DNA of 64,000 nucleotides from Azolla caroliniana. Lineage: Eukaryota; Polypodiophyta. Location of the stretch: NCBI GenBank assembly GCA_043228905.1, contig JBHGNT010000005.1:12276001-12340000 (forward strand). The letters are read 5' to 3'. The translations under genes and the position numbers were made by a program. Within the stretch, counting starts at the first letter, position 1; every line of letters begins with the position of its first letter. This document shows, one piece after another, positions 11,956 through 22,707 of this stretch. The notes beneath the pieces are model-generated. The model had not been told where the DNA came from, did not search any database, and saw only the letters and a program-made list of their open reading frames with translations.

Positions 11956-14080
11956 CTACATCGGAAGCTGATAAAGTTATGATGCCAGTTATGCTTGATA
12001 TTAGCAGACTGTAACAATGGTCTGCCTAACAAAATTGGGTATGCTGCTAGGGCATCCAGCCCAAGCACAACCGCAAAAATCTCAAAATGATGGCCTCTGA
12101 CTACGATCCCTAGCTTCCGAATTAAACCTAAAAGTCTGACGGAGTGGGTGTCCGCCGTTCGGAGCCAGAATTGGCATGCTTCCTAGTCTGCAATGCCCAA
12201 CCTAACACAAGTGGTTTTAATGATGAGATTTACGCTAGAACCACCATCCACAATGCATCCCATTATTTCTTGGCCCTGAAGTACAACTTTGATGGCTGGG
12301 TTATGGTGATCTACCACTGCTGGACCGGTATTGGACTCTGTGTAATTAGCCGAGATTTCCAGTCCGGCGGTGCCCCGTATGTGATTGTCTACCACCTGTC
12401 AAAACTGTGGAACCAGTAGTAATAGCTTATCCATGGTCAACGTGATTTCGCAATCCGCCAGAGCTTGCCATATCGGGTCTGGTGATAATGTCTTATCATC
12501 ACTCTGCATGGTGGCACTCGTTGATTCTTGCCTCATCCACTCTGCTTTAGCCTCGTTTGCTTTCTCTACCCAAGCCTGAGCTGCTTTGCATATGTCATCT
12601 TGTTCTGCCCATTTTGTGTTCTTCGCTTGATTGCGTGTTGTGACCTTCTTCATGATGGTATTCACGGTTGGTTCCTTTCCTTTATTACGTTGAGGACATT
12701 GTGTCGTGTAGTGGCCTAGCTGTTGGCATACGAAGCAATGTACACTAGACTCTCCTTTCTCCAATACTAGAGCTGCGGTGGCGTCTACAGGTGCGGATTG
12801 CTCTTCCTGTGTTTGCTGAAATCATCTGTGATGATGGGGTTTCAGGCGATATTCCAGATGAGGTTGTTGGCGTCGTTCATCCTTGTAATGACATTGATCA
12901 GGTGCCTGGCGCCGAGGTCCGGCCTGTCCGTCGCGATTCTTGGTAAGACATCGATTCTCATATCAATACCCCCCCCCGCTTGTAACGGCCATGGCTCTGA
13001 TACTCTTCTTCATCTTGTTCTTCTTCGTCGAACTCAGGATCGTTGTTGCGGCGGTGATGGTACGGCCTTTCCGCACGCTGATTACGTTCTGTATTATGGT
13101 AACATTCTTCTTAATGGCCTTGGTCATTTCAGCAGTATTGTCGTTGTGGTTCCATATGGCGAACTATTAGTGTGGCCTTGTTCAACATATTATATTCGCA
13201 CTAGTCCACCGTATCCGCATATTACAATCTATCGCGGAGTGCCTTGAGTTCAAGCAGATTGTGCATTGAATGGCCTGGCGGAACCAATATTCCTCATCCT
13301 AGGGCAACGCCTGCCGGAGCGATGCCATGGATAATCCTTCATCCTCGTCTTCTAGTTCGAGCTGCAACGCCCACTCAATAACCATGTACGTCGTCTCATC
13401 CTTCACATTTTGCGTAGTCAGTGTAGTCCTGAGGGGTCGTCGTAATGTTGCCAAAAAGTGTCCTTAGCCTCGTCCTCCGTTGGAATGCGTGTGAGTTGAC
13501 GCCATAGGCTCTAAATCGCTGACTAAAATCAGCGACAGACTCTTTCGACAGTGTAAAATCGCTGAGGGGTCGTCGTAACGTTGCCAAAAAGTGTCCTTAG
13601 CCTCGTCCTCTGTTGGAACGCGTGTGAGTTGACGCCGTAGGCTCTGAAATCGCTGACTAAAATCAGCGATAGACTCTTTCGAAAGTTGTTTGATGGTGTA
13701 AAATTGGTCGATAATCTCACGTTGCAGCACACTTCGATGGAAGAATCGCAAAAATGACGATTGAAGTTGGTCAAACATCGCGAACAATGTGATATCGAGG
13801 TGGGAATGCCAGCGAGCAACACAATCGTCCAAGGTTATCCCGAATTTGGCGATCTTCGATGCGTGCGCTTCGGCCTCTGGAAGTCGATGTGCCATGTGAT
13901 TAGCGTTCCAAACATTGAGGAACGACCGAATGTGGCTCGTAGTGTTGGTTTCGCCATTGAAACGAGGTTAGGAGAAAGCCATGTTGGTTGCAACGGTTGT
14001 GTTGAGAAAGGGATTGTTGCTACTATCGGGATGAGGCTTTTTGTGAGCCTTTGTAACACTAGCTTGATCCGGTGGCGATA
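11956..14080 (-). pseudogene. gag and protease remnant of gypsy element B
   Basis: The gag domain is at 13895-13464 (KIAKFGITLDDCVARWHS and FFHRSVLQREIIDQFYTI) and matches G2 gag. A complete CCHC zinc knuckle (CFVCQQLGHYTTQC) follows near 12737-12690. Protease (IMGCIVDGGSSVNLI) is near 12270-12220, and the end of the protease region (YPILLGRPLLQ) near 12040. A 133 bp tandem duplication (13431-13563 and 13564 onward) repeats the end of the gag domain. Frameshifts separate the parts. Confidence 0.75.
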
Positions 14081-14318
14081 GGGCTTCCTGCCCGATGCCG
14101 CTTTGCTTCATGAGCGTGGATTCTACCATATACTCCAAGAGAGAAGGGGCGCGATCACTAAGGCGCGGTTTTCGTGCTGCACGTTCTTATGTCTGTCGGG
14201 TGACTGACCTGGTCAGTGGTCAATCTTGTCGAATGGGTTCTCTATTACATCGGCGGCTAGACATCCATCCCTTGTTGCTCGGTTGTGAGGGTTCACATAT
14301 CACCAAGCGTGCCAAAAG

Positions 14319-14712
14319 TGTTGCCGGTTAGGAACACAGCCTACCCTCGGTCCTTCGGGGTAGGTATCAACGTGATCGTGGTGCAAGGGTAGGATCTTGC
14401 GTAGCTCGTGGAGCGTATTTACTTATACCGATAGAGCGTGTTTACTAAAGGCATAAAACTAGAGATGGCTACAACCGAGTTCCTAATGTGCGTAACTATG
14501 CACATGTACTCCTTTTACACACTTACGCTTAAACTGTCATATCGAGACAACAGAGAAGAGATCAAAGATAAAAGACGGAGCTCAGAGAAGATAGAAACTA
14601 TATTAAACGACTGTGCTCACAAATGCGCTAACCCTTTACAATGTTCATATGCCCTTTACATACACATGGCCTAGTCGGTTACGCTTCCCGCGTGGACCGT
14701 TACATGCGTTAC
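14319..14712 (-). repeat. LTR of gypsy element B, first part (continues at 53121-53195)
   Basis: The LTR begins TGTTGCCGG right after the primer-binding region and is interrupted at 14712 by copia A. It resumes after the GTTAC target duplication and ends GTACAACA at 53195, giving a TGTTG...CAACA LTR of about 469 bp. The match of the terminal inverted bases across the 38 kb insertion supports this assignment. Confidence 0.65.
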
Positions 14713-14893
14713 TATTGAGAATCAAGCCCAACTTGGTCTACTGTGTGAACTCACCTTGAGAGTGAATAAACACTCCAACGGTCAAGAGTCACCATTATGT
14801 CACCTCTTTGTATTCTAGCATTTAGTATGAGTCATAGAATCATATTCTATGACACATAACTTATGAGCTTTCACATTCCCCATGCTCCATGAG
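14713..14893 (+). repeat. 5' LTR of copia A, first part
   Basis: Starts TATTGAGAATCAAGC, where the 3' LTR has TGTTGAGAATC, so the terminal TG has become TA. It runs into the ATGAG target duplication of G1 and continues at 22011. It carries about 18 bp extra relative to the 3' LTR (near 14742-14765). Confidence 0.9.
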
Positions 14894-15367
14894 TGTTATG
14901 TACACATAACGTTGGTGAGGGTAGGTCACTAATATTTACATTAGTGAAGGGTATGTTCACTATTATTAAAAAGGGGACTAATGATTGGATAGAATGAATG
15001 ATATGTGCATGCACTATCATGATTTAGACAACCAATGAATAGAGAGCCTTTTAGAAAGGCACATCTATTCAAGGGGCCTAGGAAAAGGTATAAATATGAG
15101 GCTTAGCTACCCTCATAGGAATCATCACGTCGGAAGGCTGCTGTCGTAGACACCGGTGGTGCGGGCTAGGCTTTCGTCTCGACGATCGTGTTTATCTCTT
15201 CCAAGGTATTAGTCATCCTAATATCCGGCGGTATGGGACGTCGGTGGTAGGTTGGCTATGTCTAGATCATAGCTCGGGGGTGGTCGGGTGGAACGGGTTC
15301 TTCTATCCAATCTATTTTCTTCCTTTTTACTTGATTTGGTCTATTGATTAGTAATAGACTCTTAACA
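14894..15367 (+). repeat. 5' LTR of chromovirus G1
   Basis: Starts TGTTATGTACACATAACG and ends CTCTTAACA, 474 bp. A TATA-like GGTATAAATATGAGG lies near 15088. It matches 21532-22005 except for single changes near 15137 (C/T) and 15272 (C/G). Confidence 0.95.
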
Positions 15368-15368
15368 G

Positions 15369-15380
15369 TGGTATCAGAGC
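15369..15380 (+). other. primer-binding site of chromovirus G1
   Basis: TGGTATCAGAGC lies one base after the 5' LTR and is complementary to plant initiator methionine tRNA. Confidence 0.95.
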
Positions 15381-17121
15381 TTTTACTAACAATTTTTTTG
15401 TTGTTTTGATGTTTTTTGCGTGTGAGCGAGGGGGATCTAACAAGGCTCGTCATGCTCTTCTCAGGATCAAAACAACACTCTAAACCCGGTATTCTTCTTT
15501 TTTGATCTCTTCTCTTTTTCTATTATGCGTTCTTTATGGTCGAATCAAATTGGTATTACGTTTTATTCTCTTTCTTTCTACCTCCTACTACGCTACGATT
15601 TTACTTATTATTATGCATCGGGCCGAGCGTGTTTGCACTAATCGCACACGCTCAACTCATGGCCTTTTGCATATTGCGATATATATCCCACTCTCTCCTC
15701 TCTTGAACTCTTACGATAATAATTATTCTTGTGCATTGGGTTGAGCGTGTTTGCTCTAATCGCACACGCTTATCTCATGGCCGTTTTGCATATGATGTTG
15801 AGTATACCACTCTTCCCCTCTATTGAGCCATCACTTGGCCGATTCTAAGGGATGATGTGGCCTTGACGAGGTGTATGTTGCCTACCTATGCCACTCTACT
15901 CTCTATTAAGCCATCAATTGGCCGATTTTATGGGATGTTGTGGCCTTGACAAGGTATATGTAGCTTACATATGCCACTTTCCTTTTTAATTAGCCATCAA
16001 TTGGCCGATTCTAAGGGATGATGTGGCCTTGACGAGGTATATGTCACTTACCTATGCCACTTTCCTCTTTAATTAGCCATTACTTGGCCGATTCTAGGGA
16101 TATGTGGTGGTCTTGAGGAGGTGCATGTCAACTACCCTAGGGTTTCGTATCTTAGGGCATGTTTGATTCCATACACCTAATTGTTGATTATTCTAATTAA
16201 ATTTTAATTTCATAAGTATTGTTTCACTTATAGGATTTTCTAGTAATTATTATTTACCCGCCCACAATTAACTCTCCTTTTTCCACTTCCTTTTCATGTA
16301 TAAAGTATTTACATCGTTTATTTTTAATGTAACCTTTACGTGTAGACTATTTTTTCGTATGGAGTGGCTTGTTGAACGATTTTTTTTTCAACGGGTCATC
16401 TAGGTTTAACTCTTATCATCAAGCCTTAGAAAACGAGTAAAACCATATGAGTTCCCTTATTGATGTTTTACTCATGGATTTGAGTATTACATCTTTGCGC
16501 ACAACACCGTCATCACTTGTATCAATTTGTGGCTTATGTCACAATTGTGCAAGTTATAACAATCATATTGGGATGTATATGTGCATACCTTGCACTTCCC
16601 ATTTATTTGTGACATTGTTTTTTTCGTAGGTAACACATGGGTTCTTCTTTTTTACCCTTGTTTTCGTCACTACTTAACTCTTATGAGTAGTGCCTTATTT
16701 TATCATTTTATCATCACGTTTGCTTATTGCTCGCAAGACTAGAATATTACTTGTGAGTGCACTTGTTTTTTCACGTAATACACTTTCTCGACCATATAAT
16801 ACATGATGGGTTGGCATTAATATAAGGCTATCTAGGAAATTTCATTGATGTAAGAACCATGGTTGAGCCTCGGGGAGCCGCCATGATTACTCAAGATAGA
16901 GATCCGAGAAATACATCTTAGCTATGTTTTCCCCCATGGTTTTTAAAACACCATAGTGTTACCATAGTTATCGGATCTCGAATCACATCTCATATGTCTA
17001 GAGGGGTAAAGACATGAGATACTTTCTTGGATAAAGTTCTTTCAATCAAAATTTCAAGCATTCATTTTGCTTGTGTATTTTCTGAACCTCCTTATTTTAT
17101 TGCATACCCACAACGTGCATC
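15381..17121 (+). repeat. G1 leader with tandem repeats
   Basis: This non-coding leader of 1.7 kb holds two repeat families. A phrase with GAGCGTGTTTGC..CTAATCGCACACGCT occurs at 15623 and again about 116 bp later. An 84 bp unit (core GGCCGATTCTAAGGGATGA, then TGGCCTTGACGAGGT) occurs about four times at 15819-16140. The rest (16140-17121) is AT-rich, with no gene visible before the gag ATG at 17122. Confidence 0.75.
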
Positions 17122-20100
17122 ATGGAACAAGTTTTGAACGCAGTTGGAACGATCTCTCCAAATGAGACCTCTCAACCCCAATCCGCATCTCGCACACAAG
17201 CTGAGATCACTATTGAGCAATTGCTCACTACTACCTTGAATCAATTGGCCGAAATGAGACAGGCCAATATGGCATTGGAAAAGAAATTCCAAGAATTAAC
17301 TATTGAGTCCAAGAAAGAAGGTGAACCTTCCTTCGTAGTCATGCCTTTCAAGGGAGATAAGAAAGAAAGAACCGAGGAGGCTATTAGCACTTGGCTTGGT
17401 CGTTGGGAGTCTCACTTTGAGCTTCATCCCAAGCCCGATGCAGTAAAAATTGGTTATGTCGGTCGTGAGTTAGGTGGCCGAGCTGCTGCTTGGTGGCGTG
17501 GCCTAAGGACCGCAAAAAACTTACCCACAACTTGGGAAGGTTTCGTTGATGTTTTTAAGAAACAATTCTTGCAGCCACCTTCTCAAACCGAACAAGCGCA
17601 ACACTTGCTCACATTGTCTAGTAAGCCATTTACCTCTCTCGAGGATTATGTGCATCACGCTCGGACCCAGATCCAAAATTCGGGACTTACGGGTGAGAAA
17701 TGGTTTGTCGCTTGTTTTTTGAATGGTATTCCCAATGGGGATTATCATTGGATTGTCCATGACAAGGACCCCACAACTTTCGAGGAAGCCGTCAACATTG
17801 TGCTGCGATACCATAGGACTTCCAAGAAAGACCACAATAAACCTGAGTTCGCCAAAACTCCGAATGTCAAGTTCATTGGGAAACGTAAGCAATCCAGTGA
17901 CACTCTTGACCGCGACTCAAAGAAACCGAACCTCTTCTGTGCATATTGCAAGAAGCGGGGCCACACAAAGGATACCTGTCGTCGTCTTGAGAGGAAGTCA
18001 ATGAACACCCCTCCTCAAGACAAATCTACGAGTCACATAGGTGAGTCTTTTGATATTGTTGAAGTTCATACCAATCACTTAAGTTTATGTGAATGCACTT
18101 TTCCTTCACATTTACTTGGACCTAATGATTTACTCCGAGCAGTCGGATATATCAATGGAACACAAGCACATTTCTTGTTTGATTCCGGTAGTTCTCACAA
18201 TTTTCTTAATGATCACTTTGTGCAGCAAATGGAGCTCCACATAAACGCAAGTGATCATATCTATCAAGTTCACATGGCAAATGGAAACGTTCAATACATC
18301 AGTGGCATTGTTTGTCAACTGCCAATTCAAATAGATACTTATTTGGAGAAGCTTGACTTTCATGTTATGAAATTACAATCCGCAGATGTCATTTTAGGAT
18401 ATCCTTGGTTTTTTAATAAAAACCCTTCTTTGTCCATTGATTGGGTTAATCACTCAATCACATTTGAACTTAATAATTGTAAACATTTTATTCAATGTTC
18501 CAAACTTCCTTCTCATTCACTTGTGTCTTCTAAATCTTTAAGTGAGTATTCTAGTTCATTAATTTATTCATGTGTAATTGATCCTGCGGTTCAATTTTAT
18601 TATTTTAATATTGACGCCACACAATTACCACATTTTGAGCAACGATTACTCGACTCTATTTTAGAGGATTTTCAAGATGTGTTTCCTACTGAATTACCGC
18701 TTACTTTACCACCTAAACGTAATGTGGACCATCAAATTGAACTCATCCCTGGGGCTGCTCCTGTGAGCATTCCACCTTACCGACTTAGTCGATTAGAAGA
18801 GGATGAGATCGCTAAAAAACTTAAGGAATACTTGAGTATGGGCCACATTAGGTATAGTAAATCACCTTGGGGTGCGCCAGTTCTATTAGTCAAGAAGAAG
18901 GAAGGTTCGTGGCGAATGTGTATCAATTATCGCCGTTTGAATAAAATGACAATTAAGAATGCATATCCATTACCTCGTGCCGATGGTTTGATTGATCGTT
19001 TGCACGGGGCTCGATATTTTACGAAAATTGACTTACGAACTAGTTATCATCAGATTCGCATCACCGAGGATGATATTCCTAAAACCGCTTTTCGTACGCG
19101 CTATGGCCATTATGAGTTTTTAGTCATGCCATTTGGGTTGACTAATGCTCCAGCCACATTCCAACAAGCGATGAATGATGTTTTCCGAGATCAACTCGGT
19201 GATTTTGTTGTCGTCTTCTTGGATGATATTTTGATATATAGCCGTACCTTGCAAGATCATGTTCAACATGTTCGATTTGTTTTGCGAAAGTTGCGTGACA
19301 ACTCTTTCTATGCAAAACATTCAAAATGTGACTTCTTCCAAAAATCTATTGTGTACCTAGGTCATTTAATTACAGAAAATGGCGTTGAAATTGAACCTTC
19401 TCGTATTGAAAAGGTTAAACTTTGGCCCATTCCTCGTAATATTCGTGAACTTAGATCATTCTTAGGGTTTGTTGGATTTTTACGAAAATCAATTCGTAAC
19501 TATTCCAAATTGACTACGCCATTAACTGACCTTTTAAAAGGTATCCACGTAAGTCTGTCAAACCAATTTCATGGAATGAACAACTTGACAAATCATTTGA
19601 GACACTCAAGGAGCATGTGTGTCAGGCTCCCACTCTTCTATTACCAGACCCTTCTAAGCCTTTCTCAATTGAAACCGATGCTAGTGATTATGCTATTGGT
19701 GCCGTTCTTTATCAAGGTGGTCACCCTATTGCTTTTGAAAGTAAGAAGCTTGATGCTGCTCAATCTCGGTATTCGGTTCAAGAGAAAGAGTTGTTTGCGG
19801 TGATACACGCACTTAAAACATGGAGGCACTATCTCTATGGAAATAAATTTGTGGTTACAACAGACCATCAATCATTAAAGTATTTTTGTGACCAGCCTGA
19901 TCTTGTTGGTCGTAAAGGCCATTGGGCTGACCTTATGCAAGATTTTGATTTTTCCATACGATATCGCAAGGGTTCTATGAACACCGTTGCTAATGCTCTT
20001 AGTCGCATTAAAGAAGTTAACATGCTTAGCTTCACGGAAATAAAATCTGATCTTTTAGATCACCTTCGAGGGAAATACCTTGATGACAGTTATTTCTCAA

Positions 20101-21524
20101 AATACTGGACGAAAGCCGAATCTGGTTTAGATGCCGATACTAGCACCCTACCCTCGAAGGCGACCTTTCACATTACAAACGGTTTGCTCTACCGTAGTTG
20201 AAAGGTCTGTGTTCCAGATTTACCAAATGTTAAACAGAAAATTTTTCATGAATGTCATGCTGCACCATCTGCTGGTCATCCTGGAATACAACGCACACTC
20301 GTTCTCATCTCGTGTACTTTTTTCTGGCCTAAGATGCGCTCTGACATGCATAAATACGTAACTCAATGCTTACAATGTCAGATTAATAAGTCGGAACGAC
20401 TTAAAGCTACTGGTCTTTTACATCCCTTAGATATTCCCAACAATAAATGGGAAAGTATCTCGATGGATTTTATTGTTAGTTTACCTCGTACACAGAGGGG
20501 TCATGATGCCATATGGGTTGTCGTGACAGGCTAACAAAATTAGCTAGATTTATTCCTACAAAAACCACGGTAACCGCTCAACAGTTGGCTTATCAATTTG
20601 TTGATGAGTTATTTCGTTTTTATGGATTACCGATGGATATTGTTAGTGATCGAGATTCCAAGTTTACTAGTGACTTTTGGACTCAGGTCTTTAAGAAACT
20701 AGAAACTACGTTGAGCATGAGTTCCACAGATCATCCTCAGTCTGATGGACAAACTGAACGAGTTAATCAAATTATTGAGGACATGCTTCGAGCTTATGTA
20801 GCAAAAACCCGTTCTAAGTGGGAGCAATACCTTCCTATCTTAGAATTTGCCTATAATAGCTCTAAACATACATCCACTAGATATAGTCCTTTTATGTTGA
20901 TGTATGGTTTTCAGCCACGTGCCCCAGTTGATGTCACGATTCATCGTGATACATTAGACAGTACACGCAATTTTTTGCAAGACATGAACCAAATGTTGCA
21001 TATTGCCAAAGAAAATGTCAAGACAGCTCAAGATCGTGCTCGATTTTATGCTGATCAGGATAGACGTCCTCGTGCATTTACTATTGGTCAAAAAGTTTTT
21101 TTTGCGTGTCCCGACTGATTCTACGTCATTATCTACGGGCAAGTGCGCTAAGTTAGCCCCACGATATTGTGGCCCATTTGAAATCCTTAAGCGAGTTGGG
21201 TCATCTGCTTATCACCTTGCCTTACCTCGTAACGTTGGTATTCATCCTGTTTTTCACGTCAGTCGTCTAAAACCATTTTTAGGCTCTGGTGATAACACCA
21301 TCACAATCCAAGATCTTGTAACATTAGAGGATTTTTCTTACAAACCTCATGTTCCTGAACGAATTCTTGATTCTCGTACTAAACGTTTACGTTCTAAAGA
21401 GATTCGGCTATTCAAGATCAAATGGATGGATAAACCTATTGATGATGCCACATGGGAAGGCGAGCATTCGCTTAAGGCACAATTTCCTCACTTTATATTG
21501 CAAGAGTGCAATCTTTTGAAGTAG
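17122..21524 (+). pseudogene. G1 gag-pol with chromodomain
   Basis: Starts at the ATG at 17122. Gag is followed by a CCHC knuckle (CAYCKKRGHTKDTC, residues 273-286), protease (FDSGSSHNFL, about 353-362) and RT (ending in VVVFLDDILIYS, about 696-707). RNase H (IETDASDYAIGAVLY, near 19670) and integrase (QCLQCQINK; DIVSDRDSKF; DHPQSDGQTERVNQ) follow. A chromodomain-like end (about 21340-21510) contains ERILDSRTKRLR and FKIKWMDKP..ATWE. Damage: frameshifts near 19543, 20522 and 21095 (a T8 run) and a TGA at 20199-20201. All catalytic residues I could check (LDD, integrase D and E) are kept. Chromodomains steer integration to marked chromatin in this family. Confidence 0.9.
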
Positions 21525-21531
21525 GGGAGTA

Positions 21532-22005
21532 TGTTATGTACACATAACGTTGGTGAGGGTAGGTCACTAATATTTACATTAGTGAAGGGTATGTTCACTA
21601 TTATTAAAAAGGGGACTAATGATTGGATAGAATGAATGATATGTGCATGCACTATCATGATTTAGACAACCAATGAATAGAGAGCCTTTTAGAAAGGCAC
21701 ATCTATTCAAGGGGCCTAGGAAAAGGTATAAATATGAGGCTTAGCTACCCTCATAGGAATCATCACGTCGGAAGGTTGCTGTCGTAGACACCGGTGGTGC
21801 GGGCTAGGCTTTCGTCTCGACGATCGTGTTTATCTCTTCCAAGGTATTAGTCATCCTAATATCCGGCGGTATGGGACGTCGGTGGTAGGTTGGCTATGTC
21901 TAGATCATAGGTCGGGGGTGGTCGGGTGGAACGGGTTCTTCTATCCAATCTATTTTCTTCCTTTTTACTTGATTTGGTCTATTGATTAGTAATAGACTCT
22001 TAACA
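21532..22005 (+). repeat. 3' LTR of chromovirus G1
   Basis: 474 bp, TGTTATG...CTTAACA, nearly identical to 14894-15367. It is followed by the target duplication ATGAG. Confidence 0.95.
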
Positions 22006-22228
22006 ATGAGTCTTGTAGTTAATGAAGAGAGAGGGAGAGAGGGTGACTATATAAAGCACCCTCCTCCCACCTTGTATTGAGTTGAGTCTTTCTCCTTTGT
22101 TAATATACTTTTACCTTGCGTATTCTCTGTGCCTTATTCCTTGTCTCTCTCACACAATCTCTCTCTCACATACACACACACAGTTCACACCTATTCCGCT
22201 ACACAAGAATCATACCTGATTCTTTACA
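22006..22228 (+). repeat. 5' LTR of copia A, second part
   Basis: Begins with the second ATGAG copy and continues the LTR through TATATAAAGC (about 22047) to ...GATTCTTTACA at 22228. It matches the 3' LTR at 52897-53115 closely. TC and CA microsatellite tracts lie near its end. Confidence 0.9.
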
Positions 22229-22240
22229 TGGTATCAGAGC
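22229..22240 (+). other. primer-binding site of copia A
   Basis: TGGTATCAGAGC directly follows the 5' LTR. This is the sequence complementary to the 3' end of plant initiator methionine tRNA used by most copia elements. Confidence 0.95.
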
Positions 22241-22266
22241 GATTTGGAAGCTCGATCTAACCCATT

Positions 22267-22656
22267 TGTTGACCGGTCAGAAGAGCAAGGACAAGTGGGA
22301 AGGCGGAGTCGGATCGGATAATAGGAAGTAAATAATAGTATAATTATTATTCGGAGGGATGGATCCGGTACAGTTGTACCGATCCGGATCCGGACCGATT
22401 CGGATGCCGGTTGCCTAAGCGCACCGATTGTAACCTTGCCGGATGCCTATAAAAGGATCTGATGATTTGTAAAGGGTTTGACGAAAGGAATACAAATAGA
22501 ATTATTGCGTGTTTATCTGTATCTCTGTATTGTTTACCGTCTGTGCTTAATTGTAATCATCTTACGCATGTAACCTAGCATCCAATCCTTACCACCCCTT
22601 TGGAGAAGTGTCGGATAGACACCTGTGTTGAGGCTAGTCCGGCCAGGCAGACAACA
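22267..22656 (+). repeat. 5' LTR of G2
   Basis: TGTTGACCGG...CAGACAACA. It contains a TATA box (GCCTATAAAAGG, near 22445-22456) and a palindromic GATCCGGATCCGGA cluster near 22378. It is followed by CTATTTTGGCGACC, the probable primer-binding region. Confidence 0.95.
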
Positions 22657-22675
22657 CTATTTTGGCGACCACGAT
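22657..22675 (+). other. putative primer-binding region of G2
   Basis: TTTTGGCGACCACGATTCC follows the 5' LTR after a few bases. It is the position and general form (TTTGGCGCC-like) used by several plant gypsy elements. I cannot assign the priming tRNA. Confidence 0.5.
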
Positions 22676-22707
22676 TCCTGCAAAGTGCAGAGGACAACCG
22701 GGGATGG

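Larger units (their letters stand above)
5441..14318 (-). mobile_element. Ty3/gypsy element B, decayed, split by a LARD insertion
   Basis: Minus-strand gypsy sequence runs from a primer-binding region at 14318 (TTTTGGCAC on the minus strand) down to 11956, jumps over the non-coding LTR element at 6791-11955, and resumes at 6790 down to about 5441. The two halves join in the middle of the protease-RT linker: the right half ends in a stretch containing NFISFRC and the left half resumes with GRSKVRVPMQE, as in G2. Its 3' part (RNase H, integrase, second LTR) is missing at the junction near 5440. Its 5' LTR is split by copia A. Confidence 0.8.
14894..22005 (+). mobile_element. Ty3/gypsy chromovirus G1
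   Basis: Complete 7112 bp element with 474 bp LTRs and a perfect target duplication ATGAG (14889-14893 and 22006-22010), inserted in the 5' LTR of copia A. By eye the LTRs differ at about two of 474 positions, so the insertion is recent. It has a standard primer-binding site, a long leader with tandem repeats, gag-pol with a C-terminal chromodomain, and a polypurine tract (AAGTAGGGGAGTA) before the 3' LTR. Confidence 0.95.

Noticed and set aside
15819-16140. CRISPR-like array in the G1 leader
   Set aside because: The units are contiguous, diverged tandem copies with no constant repeat plus unique spacers, and the genome is eukaryotic.
22600-22707. Start of G2 gag at the first in-frame ATG (22600)
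   Set aside because: That ATG lies inside the 5' LTR and upstream of the primer-binding region; the first ATG after it is at 22708.
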